DNA from: an uncultured Alphaproteobacteria bacterium
Lineage (GTDB): Bacteria > Pseudomonadota > Alphaproteobacteria > HIMB59 > GCA-002718135
Assembly: GCA_902588745.1 (NCBI GenBank)
Contig: CACIQI010000004.1
Location: 1 to 64,000 of the forward strand
Length of the DNA stretch: 64,000 bases
Reading direction: 5' to 3'
The notes beneath the pieces are model-generated. The model was not told where the DNA came from. It searched no databases and was given only the letters and a program-made list of their open reading frames with translations. Position 1 is the first letter of the stretch. Each line of letters starts with the position of its first letter. A program made the translations under genes and the position numbers. Shown one piece after another: positions 19,598 through 29,768 of the stretch.

Positions 19598-20602
19598 ATG
19601 ATTTATAATATTTTAATAATTGGAGCAGGTGGAATTGGTAAAAGACATATTAAAGGTTATTTGGGAACTAGCAGAGCTAAAATTTCTATTGTTGAACCAG
19701 ATGTTAATAAACAAAAAAACTTAAATAGTGAATTTGAAATTCAACATACATTTAATTCTCTTGATGACGTTAATCAAAAATTTGATCTAGCAATAATATG
19801 TTCACCAGCTAATTGGCATATGGAACATATGCAGTTTTGTATAAAAAATAATCTATCATTTATGGTAGAAAAACCTCTTTCTACAAAAATTGATGGTCTG
19901 GAAAACATTATAAAAGAGGTCAGAGAAAAAAAATTATTTGTTCGTGTAGGATATACAAGAAGAAATAGCTTAGTCTCCAGAGCCTTAAAAGATCAAATTA
20001 TGAATAATAAAATTGGGGACGTTAAATTAGCTTATATTAATTCTTCTCAAGAGTTTCCTAAATATAGGCCAGATTATCAAACTATTTATTATGCAAAAGA
20101 AGAAACCGGAGGCGGAGCCATTCTTGATGCTTCTACTCATATGATTGATCAATTAATTTGGATATTGGGTATTCCTGAAGAGGTAGGATGTATGTACGAC
20201 AGATTAGTATTAGAGGGAACAGAAACTGAGGATACTTGTCTTATTAATATAAAATTTTCTAATGGATGTTTAGCCAATATAACTGTTAATCAATTTCAGA
20301 AACCAAATATTAATACATATGAGTTTGTTGGCACTAAAGGTAATATAAAACTTGATCATTCTACTTTAATGTTTGCTGATGATGATAGTGGTGTTTGGAA
20401 AGATCAAAAAGATTATATGAAAGGTCAAGATCCAATGGAAGTACATCAAAATAATTTTCTTTTACAGGCAAACAGATTTTTAGATGGTTATGAAGGTAAG
20501 GATTGTGACTTAGCAACTTTAGAAGAAGCTTATTTAAATTTAAAAGTTGTATTGGCTGCTAAATCGTCTTGGAAAAATAAAAAAATAATTAAAATCAGTT
20601 AA
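19598..20602 (+). CDS. Gfo/Idh/MocA family oxidoreductase
   Basis: NILIIGAGGIGKRHIKGY, VEKPLSTKI, GGAILDASTHMIDQLIWI. Confidence 0.88.
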   Translation: MIYNILIIGAGGIGKRHIKGYLGTSRAKISIVEPDVNKQKNLNSEFEIQHTFNSLDDVNQKFDLAIICSPANWHMEHMQFCIKNNLSFMVEKPLSTKIDGLENIIKEVREKKLFVRVGYTRRNSLVSRALKDQIMNNKIGDVKLAYINSSQEFPKYRPDYQTIYYAKEETGGGAILDASTHMIDQLIWILGIPEEVGCMYDRLVLEGTETEDTCLINIKFSNGCLANITVNQFQKPNINTYEFVGTKGNIKLDHSTLMFADDDSGVWKDQKDYMKGQDPMEVHQNNFLLQANRFLDGYEGKDCDLATLEEAYLNLKVVLAAKSSWKNKKIIKIS

Positions 20603-20603
20603 T

Positions 20604-21383
20604 ATGATTAGTTTGAAAAATAAAAATATTTTTATTGCTGGAGGTAGTGGATATCTTGGTTCAGTTTTATGTGAAGAAATATTGAAACTAGACGGAAATT
20701 TATTTTTAGCTGACCAAGACATCAAAAGATCTGAATTAGTAATAAAAAAATTACAAAAAAAATATCCCAAGAGTAAAATTATATTTTCTCACTTAGATAT
20801 GATTGATCCTAAATCTATTTCTAAAAATATTAAATTAGCTTATCAAAAATTTAAATACATAGATGGATTAGTTAATGCAACATTTGGATCAACTTCAGAT
20901 AAACTATCAGAATTAACTGCAGAAAAATTTAATAAAGCTAATCAAATTAATTTAACAGGTTCTTTTTTACTTATGAGAGGTGTTGCAAATAAAATGAAAA
21001 AAGGTGGAAGTATCGTAATGTTTGCTTCAATGTATGGATTAGTATCGCCAAAAATGGAAATGTATCCAAAAAATATTAATCCTAATCCTGTAGAATATGG
21101 TGCTGGAAAAGCTGGTCTAAACCAAATGGTAAAATATTTTTCCTCGTATTATGGTAAAAATAATATTCGTATTAATGCAATTGTACCTGGGCCTTTTCCA
21201 AACATAACTAAGGCTGCAAATAATAATAAAAAATTTTTGAGTAATTTAAAAAATTCTACAATGTTAAAACGTTTCGGTAAACCTATCGAAACCGCAAAAC
21301 CAACAATTTTTCTTTTATCTGATGCATCAAGTTATATGACGGGTCATTCACTTATAGTTGATGGTGGTTGGACAGCGTGGTAA
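20604..21383 (+). CDS. SDR family oxidoreductase
   Basis: IFIAGGSGYLGSVLCEEI, YGAGKAGLNQMVKYF, GHSLIVDGGWTAW. Confidence 0.88.
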   Translation: MISLKNKNIFIAGGSGYLGSVLCEEILKLDGNLFLADQDIKRSELVIKKLQKKYPKSKIIFSHLDMIDPKSISKNIKLAYQKFKYIDGLVNATFGSTSDKLSELTAEKFNKANQINLTGSFLLMRGVANKMKKGGSIVMFASMYGLVSPKMEMYPKNINPNPVEYGAGKAGLNQMVKYFSSYYGKNNIRINAIVPGPFPNITKAANNNKKFLSNLKNSTMLKRFGKPIETAKPTIFLLSDASSYMTGHSLIVDGGWTAW

Positions 21384-21396
21384 GTGATATTAATTA

Positions 21397-22356
21397 ATGA
21401 CTCAGTTTCCCATAGAAAATAAAAAAATCAAATTAGCAATGCTAGGAATGACGGAAGGAAATGGACATCCTTACTCATGGAGCATAATTATTAACGGTCG
21501 ATATAACGCTGAAGCATTAGCACAATGTCCTTATGCAGCAATTATTGATTATATTTCAAAGCAACCAAAAAATACCCTAGGTATAAAAGATGTAGAAGTT
21601 TCACATGTATGGACAGATAATCCTGAGGATGCAAAACTTGTCGCTAAAGTTGCAGAAATTGAAAATATTGTTGAAGATCCAAAAGATGTGATTGGACAAG
21701 TCGATGCAGTTTTAGTTGCAACTGATATTGGTTCAGAGCATGTTGAGAGGTGTAAATCATTCGTTGAGGCAAATGTACCAATCTTTGTTGATAAACCATT
21801 ATGCGATAATTTTACTGATCTAAAAATTTTTCAACAGTGGATTGATGAAGGAAAGCCGATAATTAGTTCTTCTGCAATGCGATATTGTAAAGAGTACGAG
21901 CCATACCATCAATCAACTTACGAACTAGGTGATTTAAGATACATTAATGTCACTATGGCAAAAAGTTGGGAAAAATATGGGATACACGCTTTAGAAACAT
22001 TATATCCAATTGTTGGTCCAGGCTTTACCTCAATACAAAATCTAGGAGATAAAGATAGAAATATTGTTCATTTACATCATTCAAAAGGTATTGATATCAA
22101 TATTGCTAATGTCTTTGATATGATTGGAGGTTTTGGTCTTGTTTCTTTAGTTGGAACTAAAAGTGGAATACAAATAAAATCAAATGATACTTTTTATGCA
22201 TTTAAAAAACAATTAGAGTCATATGTTCATTATTTACGAACAGGTGTAAAACCAGTTGCATGGGAGGAAACCAAAGAATTAATGCAACTTGTTGCTGCTG
22301 GTATAAAGAGTAGAGAAGAGGGTGGAATTAAAATTAATTTAAGTGAGGTTAGTTAG
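21397..22356 (+). CDS. Gfo/Idh/MocA-like oxidoreductase
   Basis: VDAVLVATDIGSEHVERCKSFVEANVPIFVDKPL. Confidence 0.8.
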   Translation: MTQFPIENKKIKLAMLGMTEGNGHPYSWSIIINGRYNAEALAQCPYAAIIDYISKQPKNTLGIKDVEVSHVWTDNPEDAKLVAKVAEIENIVEDPKDVIGQVDAVLVATDIGSEHVERCKSFVEANVPIFVDKPLCDNFTDLKIFQQWIDEGKPIISSSAMRYCKEYEPYHQSTYELGDLRYINVTMAKSWEKYGIHALETLYPIVGPGFTSIQNLGDKDRNIVHLHHSKGIDINIANVFDMIGGFGLVSLVGTKSGIQIKSNDTFYAFKKQLESYVHYLRTGVKPVAWEETKELMQLVAAGIKSREEGGIKINLSEVS

Positions 22357-23148
22357 ATGAATGTTTTAGAAAGTTTTTCTTTAAAAGGTAAAGTTGCACT
22401 TGTTACTGGAGGTGCTGGACTTTACGGGAGACAAATAGTGGAAGCATTAGCTGAAGCTGGAGCAGATACATATATAGCTTCACGAAATTTTGAAAGTTTA
22501 CAACAAGTAGCAGAAGAAGAAACAAAACGAGGCTATAAAGTTACTGCATTACAATTAGATTTATCTCAGGATGACTCAATCGAAAAATTATACAATGACA
22601 TTATTGAGAAAAGTGGAAAATGTGATGTCTTGATAAATAATGCAGTTTCCAGAGAGCATGGCAGTCTAGGTTGGGACAATAGTCTAGATGACTTTGATAA
22701 AAGTTTAAGAATAAATGCATCAGCATTATTTAAAATTACAAATATGTTTGCTGAAGGAATGAAAAAAAATAAATCTGGATCTATTATAAATATTGGATCA
22801 ATGATGGGTACTGTTGGTGTAGAAAATGGTAATTATGAAGGTACAGACTTCACACCTGCTACTTCTCCATTATATTTTTATGAAAAGGGAGGCATGCACA
22901 ATTTTACAAGATGGGCAGCAAGTATGTTAGGTCCTTTTAATATTCGAGTAAATTGTTTAGCTCCAGGAGGATTTAAAGTTCCTTCTCATCCAGACAGATT
23001 TGTTGAAAATTATAGTAAAAGAACCCAGCTAGGACGAATGGCTAATAGTACTGATTTAAAAGGCCCAATAATTTTTTTAGCATCAGACTCATCAGCTTAT
23101 TTGACTGGAACAATTATTGCTGTTGATGGTGGATATACTGCAAAATAA
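22357..23148 (+). CDS. SDR family oxidoreductase
   Basis: KVALVTGGAGLYGRQIVEALAEAGA, NNAVSREHGS, GTIIAVDGGYTAK. Confidence 0.9.
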   Translation: MNVLESFSLKGKVALVTGGAGLYGRQIVEALAEAGADTYIASRNFESLQQVAEEETKRGYKVTALQLDLSQDDSIEKLYNDIIEKSGKCDVLINNAVSREHGSLGWDNSLDDFDKSLRINASALFKITNMFAEGMKKNKSGSIINIGSMMGTVGVENGNYEGTDFTPATSPLYFYEKGGMHNFTRWAASMLGPFNIRVNCLAPGGFKVPSHPDRFVENYSKRTQLGRMANSTDLKGPIIFLASDSSAYLTGTIIAVDGGYTAK

Positions 23149-23163
23149 CAAAGGATAAAGAAT

Positions 23164-23988
23164 ATGACTAAATATGATGAAACAACAACAAATAATGGAA
23201 AAAAACCATTTAACACCTTTCGAAAGAGCAGAGTAAAAAGAACGACTAGTGCAGGGAAAGTTGCAACAATATTAAAATGCAACACAGTTGATATTAAAGT
23301 AGCAGAAATTTTTGCCTTAGCACAACCAGATGCCATCTGGCTTTGTATGGAACATGGATCACTTGATTACAATCAAGCTGAAAATCAGAGTAATGCTGCT
23401 AAGATATATGATGTTGACTCTCTTCTTCGTGTTAATAGAGGTAGCTACAGTAATTATATTAGAGGTTTAGAAGTTGATTGTACGGGATTAATCATACCTC
23501 AAATAAAAAGTTTAGCAGATGCGAAAGAGATTGAGGAGTTTACAAAATTTCCTCCTATTGGCAAAAGAGGAGTTGATGGTGGTAACAATGATGGAAAATA
23601 TACAAAGCTTGATATGGCAGAGTATATTAAACAAGCTAATCAAGAAAGATTAGTAATCTATCAGATTGAAACACCTGAAGTAATTAATGATGTCGAAGCC
23701 ATTGCTGAAATGGAAGGTGTAGATGCACTATTTTTTGGGCCTGGAGATTATTCTCTTTCACTAGGTGTTCCAGGTCAAATGGATCATCCTGATGTTGTAA
23801 GTGCAAGAAAAAGAGTTGCAGAAGTAGCAAGAAAAAATAATAAAATTGCAGCTACTCCAGGTGGACCCGGAGTTGCAAAAAATTATATTGATATGGGATA
23901 CAATCTTCTAAATATTGGTGCTGATGTAATTGCATTATCTGATTATGCAGAGAATTTAGTTAGTCAGTTTGAAGAAATTAATTCTTAA
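23164..23988 (+). CDS. HpcH/HpaI family aldolase
   Basis: AIWLCMEHGSLDY, VIYQIETPEVINDVEAIAEMEGVDALFFGPGDYSLSLG. Confidence 0.9.
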   Translation: MTKYDETTTNNGKKPFNTFRKSRVKRTTSAGKVATILKCNTVDIKVAEIFALAQPDAIWLCMEHGSLDYNQAENQSNAAKIYDVDSLLRVNRGSYSNYIRGLEVDCTGLIIPQIKSLADAKEIEEFTKFPPIGKRGVDGGNNDGKYTKLDMAEYIKQANQERLVIYQIETPEVINDVEAIAEMEGVDALFFGPGDYSLSLGVPGQMDHPDVVSARKRVAEVARKNNKIAATPGGPGVAKNYIDMGYNLLNIGADVIALSDYAENLVSQFEEINS

Positions 23989-25268
23989 TGGATTTAAGTG
24001 AAATTCAAAATACTATTTTAGATAGGCGAACCAAAGGTATTCCAGGTTCAAGTGAACCATTTCCACTAAAAGAATTAAAAAATAAAAAATGGAATATTTT
24101 GAAGGAAGATATGCCTATGCCATTAATGGTATTAAAACAAAAAAATTATCTTCATAATTTAAAAACTTTTTCTAATTATTTAGAAAAACACAATCTAGAT
24201 ATTGCTCCTCATGGTAAAACTACCATGGCCCCTCAGATTTTTTCTGAGCAGATAAAACATGGAGCATGGGGCATTACAGCTGGTGCTATTAATCAAATTC
24301 AAGTTATGTTTGATTTTGGTATAAAAAAAGTTTTACTTGCTAATCAACTTTTAGGTAAATCACATTTAGAAACAATAGCATCATATATTAATCAAAATAA
24401 AAATTTTTCTTTCTATTGTTTTGTTGATTCAATTGAGCAGTTCTCAAATATAAAAAAAAATCTTGGTGATCAAAATTTAACCAATCCAATAAATTTATTG
24501 CCCGAAGTAGGTGCTGAAAATGGACGGACAGGTATACGCAAAAAAGAAGATTTTTTAAAACTTGTTAATATAATTGGAGAGGATTCATCAAAGAATTTTA
24601 CTTTCGCAGGTATTTCTTCATACGAGGGTATAGCAGCTGTAGCAATGAAAGGATCAGATGCTGTGCATGATTTTTGTTCAAAGATTGAAGATATTATTAA
24701 TGATATTCCTTCAAATTATTACTCTCATCTAAATGAATTATTAATTACTGCTGGTGGATCAACTCATTTTGATATTGTGGGGGAAAGATTTTCAAAAATT
24801 AAACTCAGTGTTCCAATCAAAGTACTATTACGAAGCGGATGTTATATTACACATGATCACGGACCTTATTTGGATGCACTTGAGACAGCGAAAAGTGATT
24901 CCAATAGACAATGGGATCAATCTCTGCAACCAGCTCTTGAAATTTGGTCCTATGTACAATCCATTCCTGAAAATAATCTTGCTTTTCTAACTATGGGAAA
25001 ACGAGATGCTCCATATGATTCAGGTTTACCAAAACCAATAAAAAGATTTAGACCTGGTGAAGGTTTCTTAGATATTGGTGAAGCAGAAATATTTAGCACC
25101 AATGATCAGCATGCCTTTGTTAAACTTGCTGATAATCATCAATGGCAGGTAGGGGATATGATTTGTTCTGGTATTTCCCATCCATGCACAGCATTTGATA
25201 AATGGAAGTTTATTCCAGTTGTTGATGATGACTATAATGTTCTTGATGGAATATTAACTTATTTTTAA
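23988..25268 (+). CDS. D-threonine aldolase / D-serine dehydratase-like PLP enzyme (fold type III)
   Basis: LDIAPHGKTTMAPQIF PLP-lysine motif, C-terminal SHPCTAFDKWKFIPVVD. Confidence 0.85.
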   Translation: MDLSEIQNTILDRRTKGIPGSSEPFPLKELKNKKWNILKEDMPMPLMVLKQKNYLHNLKTFSNYLEKHNLDIAPHGKTTMAPQIFSEQIKHGAWGITAGAINQIQVMFDFGIKKVLLANQLLGKSHLETIASYINQNKNFSFYCFVDSIEQFSNIKKNLGDQNLTNPINLLPEVGAENGRTGIRKKEDFLKLVNIIGEDSSKNFTFAGISSYEGIAAVAMKGSDAVHDFCSKIEDIINDIPSNYYSHLNELLITAGGSTHFDIVGERFSKIKLSVPIKVLLRSGCYITHDHGPYLDALETAKSDSNRQWDQSLQPALEIWSYVQSIPENNLAFLTMGKRDAPYDSGLPKPIKRFRPGEGFLDIGEAEIFSTNDQHAFVKLADNHQWQVGDMICSGISHPCTAFDKWKFIPVVDDDYNVLDGILTYF

Positions 25269-25658
25269 TTATCCTTCTTGTCTAGTATTTGGTGCATAAG
25301 CAACACAATCAAGCTCAAACTTTAAGAAAGTAGGCAATACTTTTACAATTGTACTTCTTGTTGGTAGTGGATCTGTAAAATATTCAGGATAAATTTTATT
25401 ATATTCTTTTAAATCTTTTTGATCAGCTACATAGCCCTTAACATTAATAACATGATCCAAGGTCAGACCTGCTTCTTTTAAAATCACTTCTAAATTTTCA
25501 ATTGAACGTCTCATTTCTTCTTCAAATGTACCTTCAATGACTGACCCATTTTCTCGATCAACGGAAGCTTGCCCTGAAACATATACAAAATCACCTGCTT
25601 TAATTGCGGGGCTAAAAGGTAAAACTGATTTTGCACCAGTGGTTATTATTTTAATCAT
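25269..25658 (-). CDS. RidA family protein
   Basis: PFSPAIKAGDFVYVSGQ, NLEVILKEAGLTLDHVINVKGYV. Confidence 0.9.
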   Translation of the reverse strand: MIKIITTGAKSVLPFSPAIKAGDFVYVSGQASVDRENGSVIEGTFEEEMRRSIENLEVILKEAGLTLDHVINVKGYVADQKDLKEYNKIYPEYFTDPLPTRSTIVKVLPTFLKFELDCVAYAPNTRQEG

Positions 25659-25681
25659 ATTCTCTCCTTTTTTAAATTTTT

Positions 25682-26446
25682 TTATAAAAGTGACTCATCC
25701 CAATTTAGTTGATTAGCTAAAATTCCACCATCGACGTATAACATTTGTCCTGTAATATATTTTGCTTCTTCAGATGCTAAAAATACAGCTGCTCCACCGA
25801 TATCTGATGGCTCCCCAATTCTGCCAAGTGGAATTTGTGAACTGATTACTTTTTTATTATTTCCTTTATTTAGGCCTGCACTAGTCAGTGGTGTTTCGAG
25901 TATACCTGGACCAATACCATTAACACGTATGTTCTTTGATGCTAAACTTACAGCCATTGATTTAATCATCATTAGTACAGCTCCTTTGGAAGTATCATAC
26001 ATGACGCTGTTTTTTTCAGCTGCTAAGGAGTTAGAGGAACCAATACAAATAATACTACTATTATTTTGATCGTTTGAAATTTGTTTTACAAATTCTTGAG
26101 ATGTAAACATATAACCTCTAACGTTCAGATTAAATGTTTTATCAAATTTTTCTTTATTAATATTTTCAAAATCAGTATCTTGAAAAGTACCAGCATTATT
26201 TATTAGAGTATCTATTTTTCCAAGTTTAACTTTTGCTTCTTGAATTAGTTTTTTATTTCCATCAATTGTTGATAGATCTGATTGTACAAAATAACACTCA
26301 GTCAATTTTTTGAGTTTATCTAAAGCGCCATTATCCTTTTCATGAGAATTAATGACAATTTTTGCTCCTTTTTTAGCAAATGCCTTTGCAATTCCAAATC
26401 CTATACCATGTGTAGATCCAGTAATACATACACATTGGTCTTTCAT
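25682..26446 (-). CDS. SDR family oxidoreductase
   Basis: CITGSTHGIGFGIAKAFAKKGA, YDTSKGAVLMMIKSMA, GQMLYVDGGI. Confidence 0.9.
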   Translation of the reverse strand: MKDQCVCITGSTHGIGFGIAKAFAKKGAKIVINSHEKDNGALDKLKKLTECYFVQSDLSTIDGNKKLIQEAKVKLGKIDTLINNAGTFQDTDFENINKEKFDKTFNLNVRGYMFTSQEFVKQISNDQNNSSIICIGSSNSLAAEKNSVMYDTSKGAVLMMIKSMAVSLASKNIRVNGIGPGILETPLTSAGLNKGNNKKVISSQIPLGRIGEPSDIGGAAVFLASEEAKYITGQMLYVDGGILANQLNWDESLL

Positions 26447-26516
26447 CTTATTTCCCCTAGTTCTTGTTTTTTCACTATAGTTGTTTTAGGTTTTACCTTA
26501 ATATTAAATTAAATAT

Positions 26517-27695
26517 ATGCAACACAAACAAAGATTTACAAATGTTACTTTGGTAACTCCATATGGAGAAGAAGATAAAGATCTTCTAATTGATGGCGAT
26601 AAAATTGTTGATATTTTAAATCCGAATGAAAATATTTCTGATGAATGGAAAATAATTGATGGTCAGAATAACTTTATCTTTCCTGGAATGATTGATGTTC
26701 TTCAACATGGTTTTTTAAATTATTTGTATGGTCATGCTGAAGAAAATTGTACTGTTGATAATTCTAAAATACTACCATCAGTCGGAGTGACAGGTTTTTT
26801 ACCGTCAACACCATGCCTACCACCTGAAAAAACTAAAACTTTATTAAATGCACTATCAAATGACATTGATAAAGCTAAAGAGGGAGCCCGTGTTTTAGGA
26901 ATTCATTCAGAAGGACCTTGTTTTGCATTACCTGGGGCTCATGATCCTAAAAATCTTCGAAATCCTTCTGTATCTTTAGCAGAAGAATTATTAGATGCAT
27001 GCCAGGGTAAATTAAAAGCTCTGACATTAGCGCCAGAAATGAATGGTTCAGAAGAATTTATAAAGAGACTTAAAAAAGAAAATATTTCAATTCATTTGGG
27101 TCACAGTGGAGCCAATCCAATTGATGTTCCTAAATTTGCAGATTGGGGGGTTGATGCTGTAACACATATGTATGATGCACTTCCAACTTATCCACCAGAT
27201 GACACAGGTGTTCATGTATTATCTCTAACTGATGCTTTAATTGCTGAAACACGAATTGCTCTTGGAGTTATTTGTGACGGTATTCATGTTCACCCTCAAT
27301 TAGTTGAACTACTATCTCACTTACCAACTGATAGAGTATTCTTAGAAACGGACTCTGTTAAGGGAGCCGGCTCTCCAGTTCCTGTTAAGTTTGAATTTTT
27401 TCCTGGAAGATGGTGTACAGTAGAAAAAGGGAAAGCTTCTACTTATAATGGTTTATTAGCTGGGTCATCATTAACTTCTATTGAAGCATTGCAAAATTAT
27501 TATAAGTTTTCAAAAAAAACTTTATCCCAAGTTGCTATTGCTGCAAGTTTAGTACCAGCAAGAGTAATAGGTTTAGAAAATATTATGGGAAGTATTGAAA
27601 AAAATAAATTAGCTGATTTTATTCTTTTACAAAAAGATAATTTGGAGATTAGTGAAACCTATATTGCTGGAAAATCTGTATATAAAAGTGAATAA
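26517..27695 (+). CDS. nagA: N-acetylglucosamine-6-phosphate deacetylase
   Basis: FPGMIDVLQHG, GIHSEGPCFALPGAHDP, HLGHSGA, VICDGIHVHP. Confidence 0.85.
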   Translation: MQHKQRFTNVTLVTPYGEEDKDLLIDGDKIVDILNPNENISDEWKIIDGQNNFIFPGMIDVLQHGFLNYLYGHAEENCTVDNSKILPSVGVTGFLPSTPCLPPEKTKTLLNALSNDIDKAKEGARVLGIHSEGPCFALPGAHDPKNLRNPSVSLAEELLDACQGKLKALTLAPEMNGSEEFIKRLKKENISIHLGHSGANPIDVPKFADWGVDAVTHMYDALPTYPPDDTGVHVLSLTDALIAETRIALGVICDGIHVHPQLVELLSHLPTDRVFLETDSVKGAGSPVPVKFEFFPGRWCTVEKGKASTYNGLLAGSSLTSIEALQNYYKFSKKTLSQVAIAASLVPARVIGLENIMGSIEKNKLADFILLQKDNLEISETYIAGKSVYKSE

Positions 27696-28152
27696 AAATA
27701 ATTTAGATCAAAAACTTCGTTACAACGATGGTGGCAATGTCCACATGGATTTTCACGGTGCTACAAATACAACTATTGAGTTTATAATTAATAAATATGG
27801 TATCGATACCATGAACGATATCTTCAAAAAAGTTGGTAATGATGTTTATAAAGATATCAAAGATCATATTAAAAAAGGGAATATCAAAATGTTAGCTAAA
27901 CATTGGCAGCATTTTTTTGATCGGGAAAATGCTGATTATAATATTTCTATTAATGATGAAGAAATTATTTTAACGGTTAATCGTTGTACAGCATATGAAC
28001 ATGTAAGAAAGTTGGTTGGAAATGTTTCACCTAACTTTTGTGATCAAACTATTAAAACAAATGAAGCACTGGCTGAAGATACTCCATACGAAATTAAAAC
28101 TGAAATTTTAGGAGAAGCAGCATGCAGACAAACTATAAGGAAAAGAGCATGA
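27688..28152 (+). CDS. Hypothetical; possible L-2-amino-thiazoline-4-carboxylic acid hydrolase-like protein
   Basis: GTG start overlapping nagA stop; conserved-looking Cys (NRCTA, NFCDQT, AACRQ); tentative family. Confidence 0.45.
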   Translation: MNKNNLDQKLRYNDGGNVHMDFHGATNTTIEFIINKYGIDTMNDIFKKVGNDVYKDIKDHIKKGNIKMLAKHWQHFFDRENADYNISINDEEIILTVNRCTAYEHVRKLVGNVSPNFCDQTIKTNEALAEDTPYEIKTEILGEAACRQTIRKRA

Positions 28153-28634
28153 TACCTAGTGATCATTTTACCCGTTTCTATAACGAAGTTTTTAAGTTTC
28201 TCGAAGATCAAGGAGAAGAGCATCTAGAGGCTTACTGGTTGGAAATCAGTAAAAACCAAGAAAAACATACTTTAGAATTATTCAAAGAAAAAGGTTTGAA
28301 GGGGATGTATGAATACTGGGATCATATTAGAATTGAAGAAAACTGTGATATGGATTTAAAATTAGATGACGAAAAATTAGAATTAAGAATGAATGTTTGT
28401 CCAAGTCTTAGTAAAGTTTTGGATAATGATGCAGAGCCTATGAAAAGATACTGCGATCATTGTGCTGGTTGGATAGGCCCACTTATTGATAAAGTAGATC
28501 ACCATCTAGTTTATGATGTAATTGATCGTAATAAACCTCAATGCGTAGTGAAAATTTTTAAAGATAAAGAAAAGGCTATTGAAGAAGAAAAAAATGCCAA
28601 ACTTTTAATGGGATGGCCTAAGAAAAAAAAATAA
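28149..28634 (+). CDS. Hypothetical, apparent diverged paralogue of the preceding protein
   Basis: ATGA overlap with preceding gene; WDHIRIEENCDMDLKLDDEKLELRMNVCPS aligns with WQHFFDRENADYNISINDEEIILTVNRCTA. Confidence 0.5.
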   Translation: MIPSDHFTRFYNEVFKFLEDQGEEHLEAYWLEISKNQEKHTLELFKEKGLKGMYEYWDHIRIEENCDMDLKLDDEKLELRMNVCPSLSKVLDNDAEPMKRYCDHCAGWIGPLIDKVDHHLVYDVIDRNKPQCVVKIFKDKEKAIEEEKNAKLLMGWPKKKK

Positions 28635-28645
28635 AATTTTATTAA

Positions 28646-29764
28646 ATGAAAATAGATTCTTCAGGCATCTTATGTTCTGCAAAAATTGATTCAAATAAAG
28701 CATGCTATACTTTTTCATCATTTGTTTCTCTTAGTAATGGATCTATTCTTGCCACTGCAAGAGGTGGAAATAATAAAGATTCTGAATTAGAGGGAATAGA
28801 GTTTTTTCGATCAGATGATGAAGGTGAGAAATGGTCAGAACCTTGGGAGCCTTTTAAAAATGTTAAAATAGATAATCTTAAAGGCAGTCTAAAACTTTGC
28901 TATTTAACTGAAATTTCTGATTCTCATATTATTGCATCATTATTGTGGATCGATCGAACTTCTATTCCAGGAAAAGAATTATTTAATGCTGATACTGAAG
29001 GCTGTCTTCCAATGAAAATTCTAATTGCAGATTCTTATGATAATGGGAATACGTGGTCAAAACTTAGAAAAGTTCAGCTACCTAAAGACATTGGTCCACC
29101 AAGTCTTACCAATCCTATTATGAAACTACCAAATGGAAAATTAATTATGAGTATTGAAAATAATAAAGATTATTATGATGAATCAAAATGGTATCAAAAA
29201 AATATTTTCATATGTTCTTCTGATAATGGAAAAACATGGTCTAAACCTTATTTAGCAGCAGGTGATGAAACTGGAAGAATTTTTAATTGGGATTTAAGAT
29301 GTGGTGTAAATAAAAATGGAACTATTACTTCTTTTGCATGGACATATGATTCGGCAAAAAAAACTTTCCTTAATATTCATCAAAGAATAAGTAATGATGA
29401 AGGTAAAACATGGTCTCAGCCAAAAGATTTAAATATTTCTGATCAACCTTCTCATCCTGCATTATTAAAGGATGGTAAGGTAGTGTTAGCATGGGTTGAT
29501 AGATTTAAAAATCAAAGCATAAAAGTAAGAGTATCAGATAATCTCAATGCTCATTTTGATGAAATTTCTGAGGTAACAATTTTTAATCAAAAAAAAATTA
29601 AACAAAATAGTAAAGAGCTAGGAGGGTTATTAGCTGACATGAATATATGGAGTTTTGGATTGCCCTATGCTGATGTTTTACAGAGTGGGAAAGTTTTAGT
29701 TTTTTATTATGCGGGTAATGATAAAAAAATGGATCTACATTGGATACGTTTAAAATTTGAATAA
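28646..29764 (+). CDS. Sialidase-like Asp-box (BNR) protein, no signal peptide
   Basis: Asp boxes RSDDEGEKW, ADSYDNGNTW, CSSDNGKTW, ISNDEGKTW. Confidence 0.82.
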   Translation: MKIDSSGILCSAKIDSNKACYTFSSFVSLSNGSILATARGGNNKDSELEGIEFFRSDDEGEKWSEPWEPFKNVKIDNLKGSLKLCYLTEISDSHIIASLLWIDRTSIPGKELFNADTEGCLPMKILIADSYDNGNTWSKLRKVQLPKDIGPPSLTNPIMKLPNGKLIMSIENNKDYYDESKWYQKNIFICSSDNGKTWSKPYLAAGDETGRIFNWDLRCGVNKNGTITSFAWTYDSAKKTFLNIHQRISNDEGKTWSQPKDLNISDQPSHPALLKDGKVVLAWVDRFKNQSIKVRVSDNLNAHFDEISEVTIFNQKKIKQNSKELGGLLADMNIWSFGLPYADVLQSGKVLVFYYAGNDKKMDLHWIRLKFE

Positions 29765-29768
29765 TATT

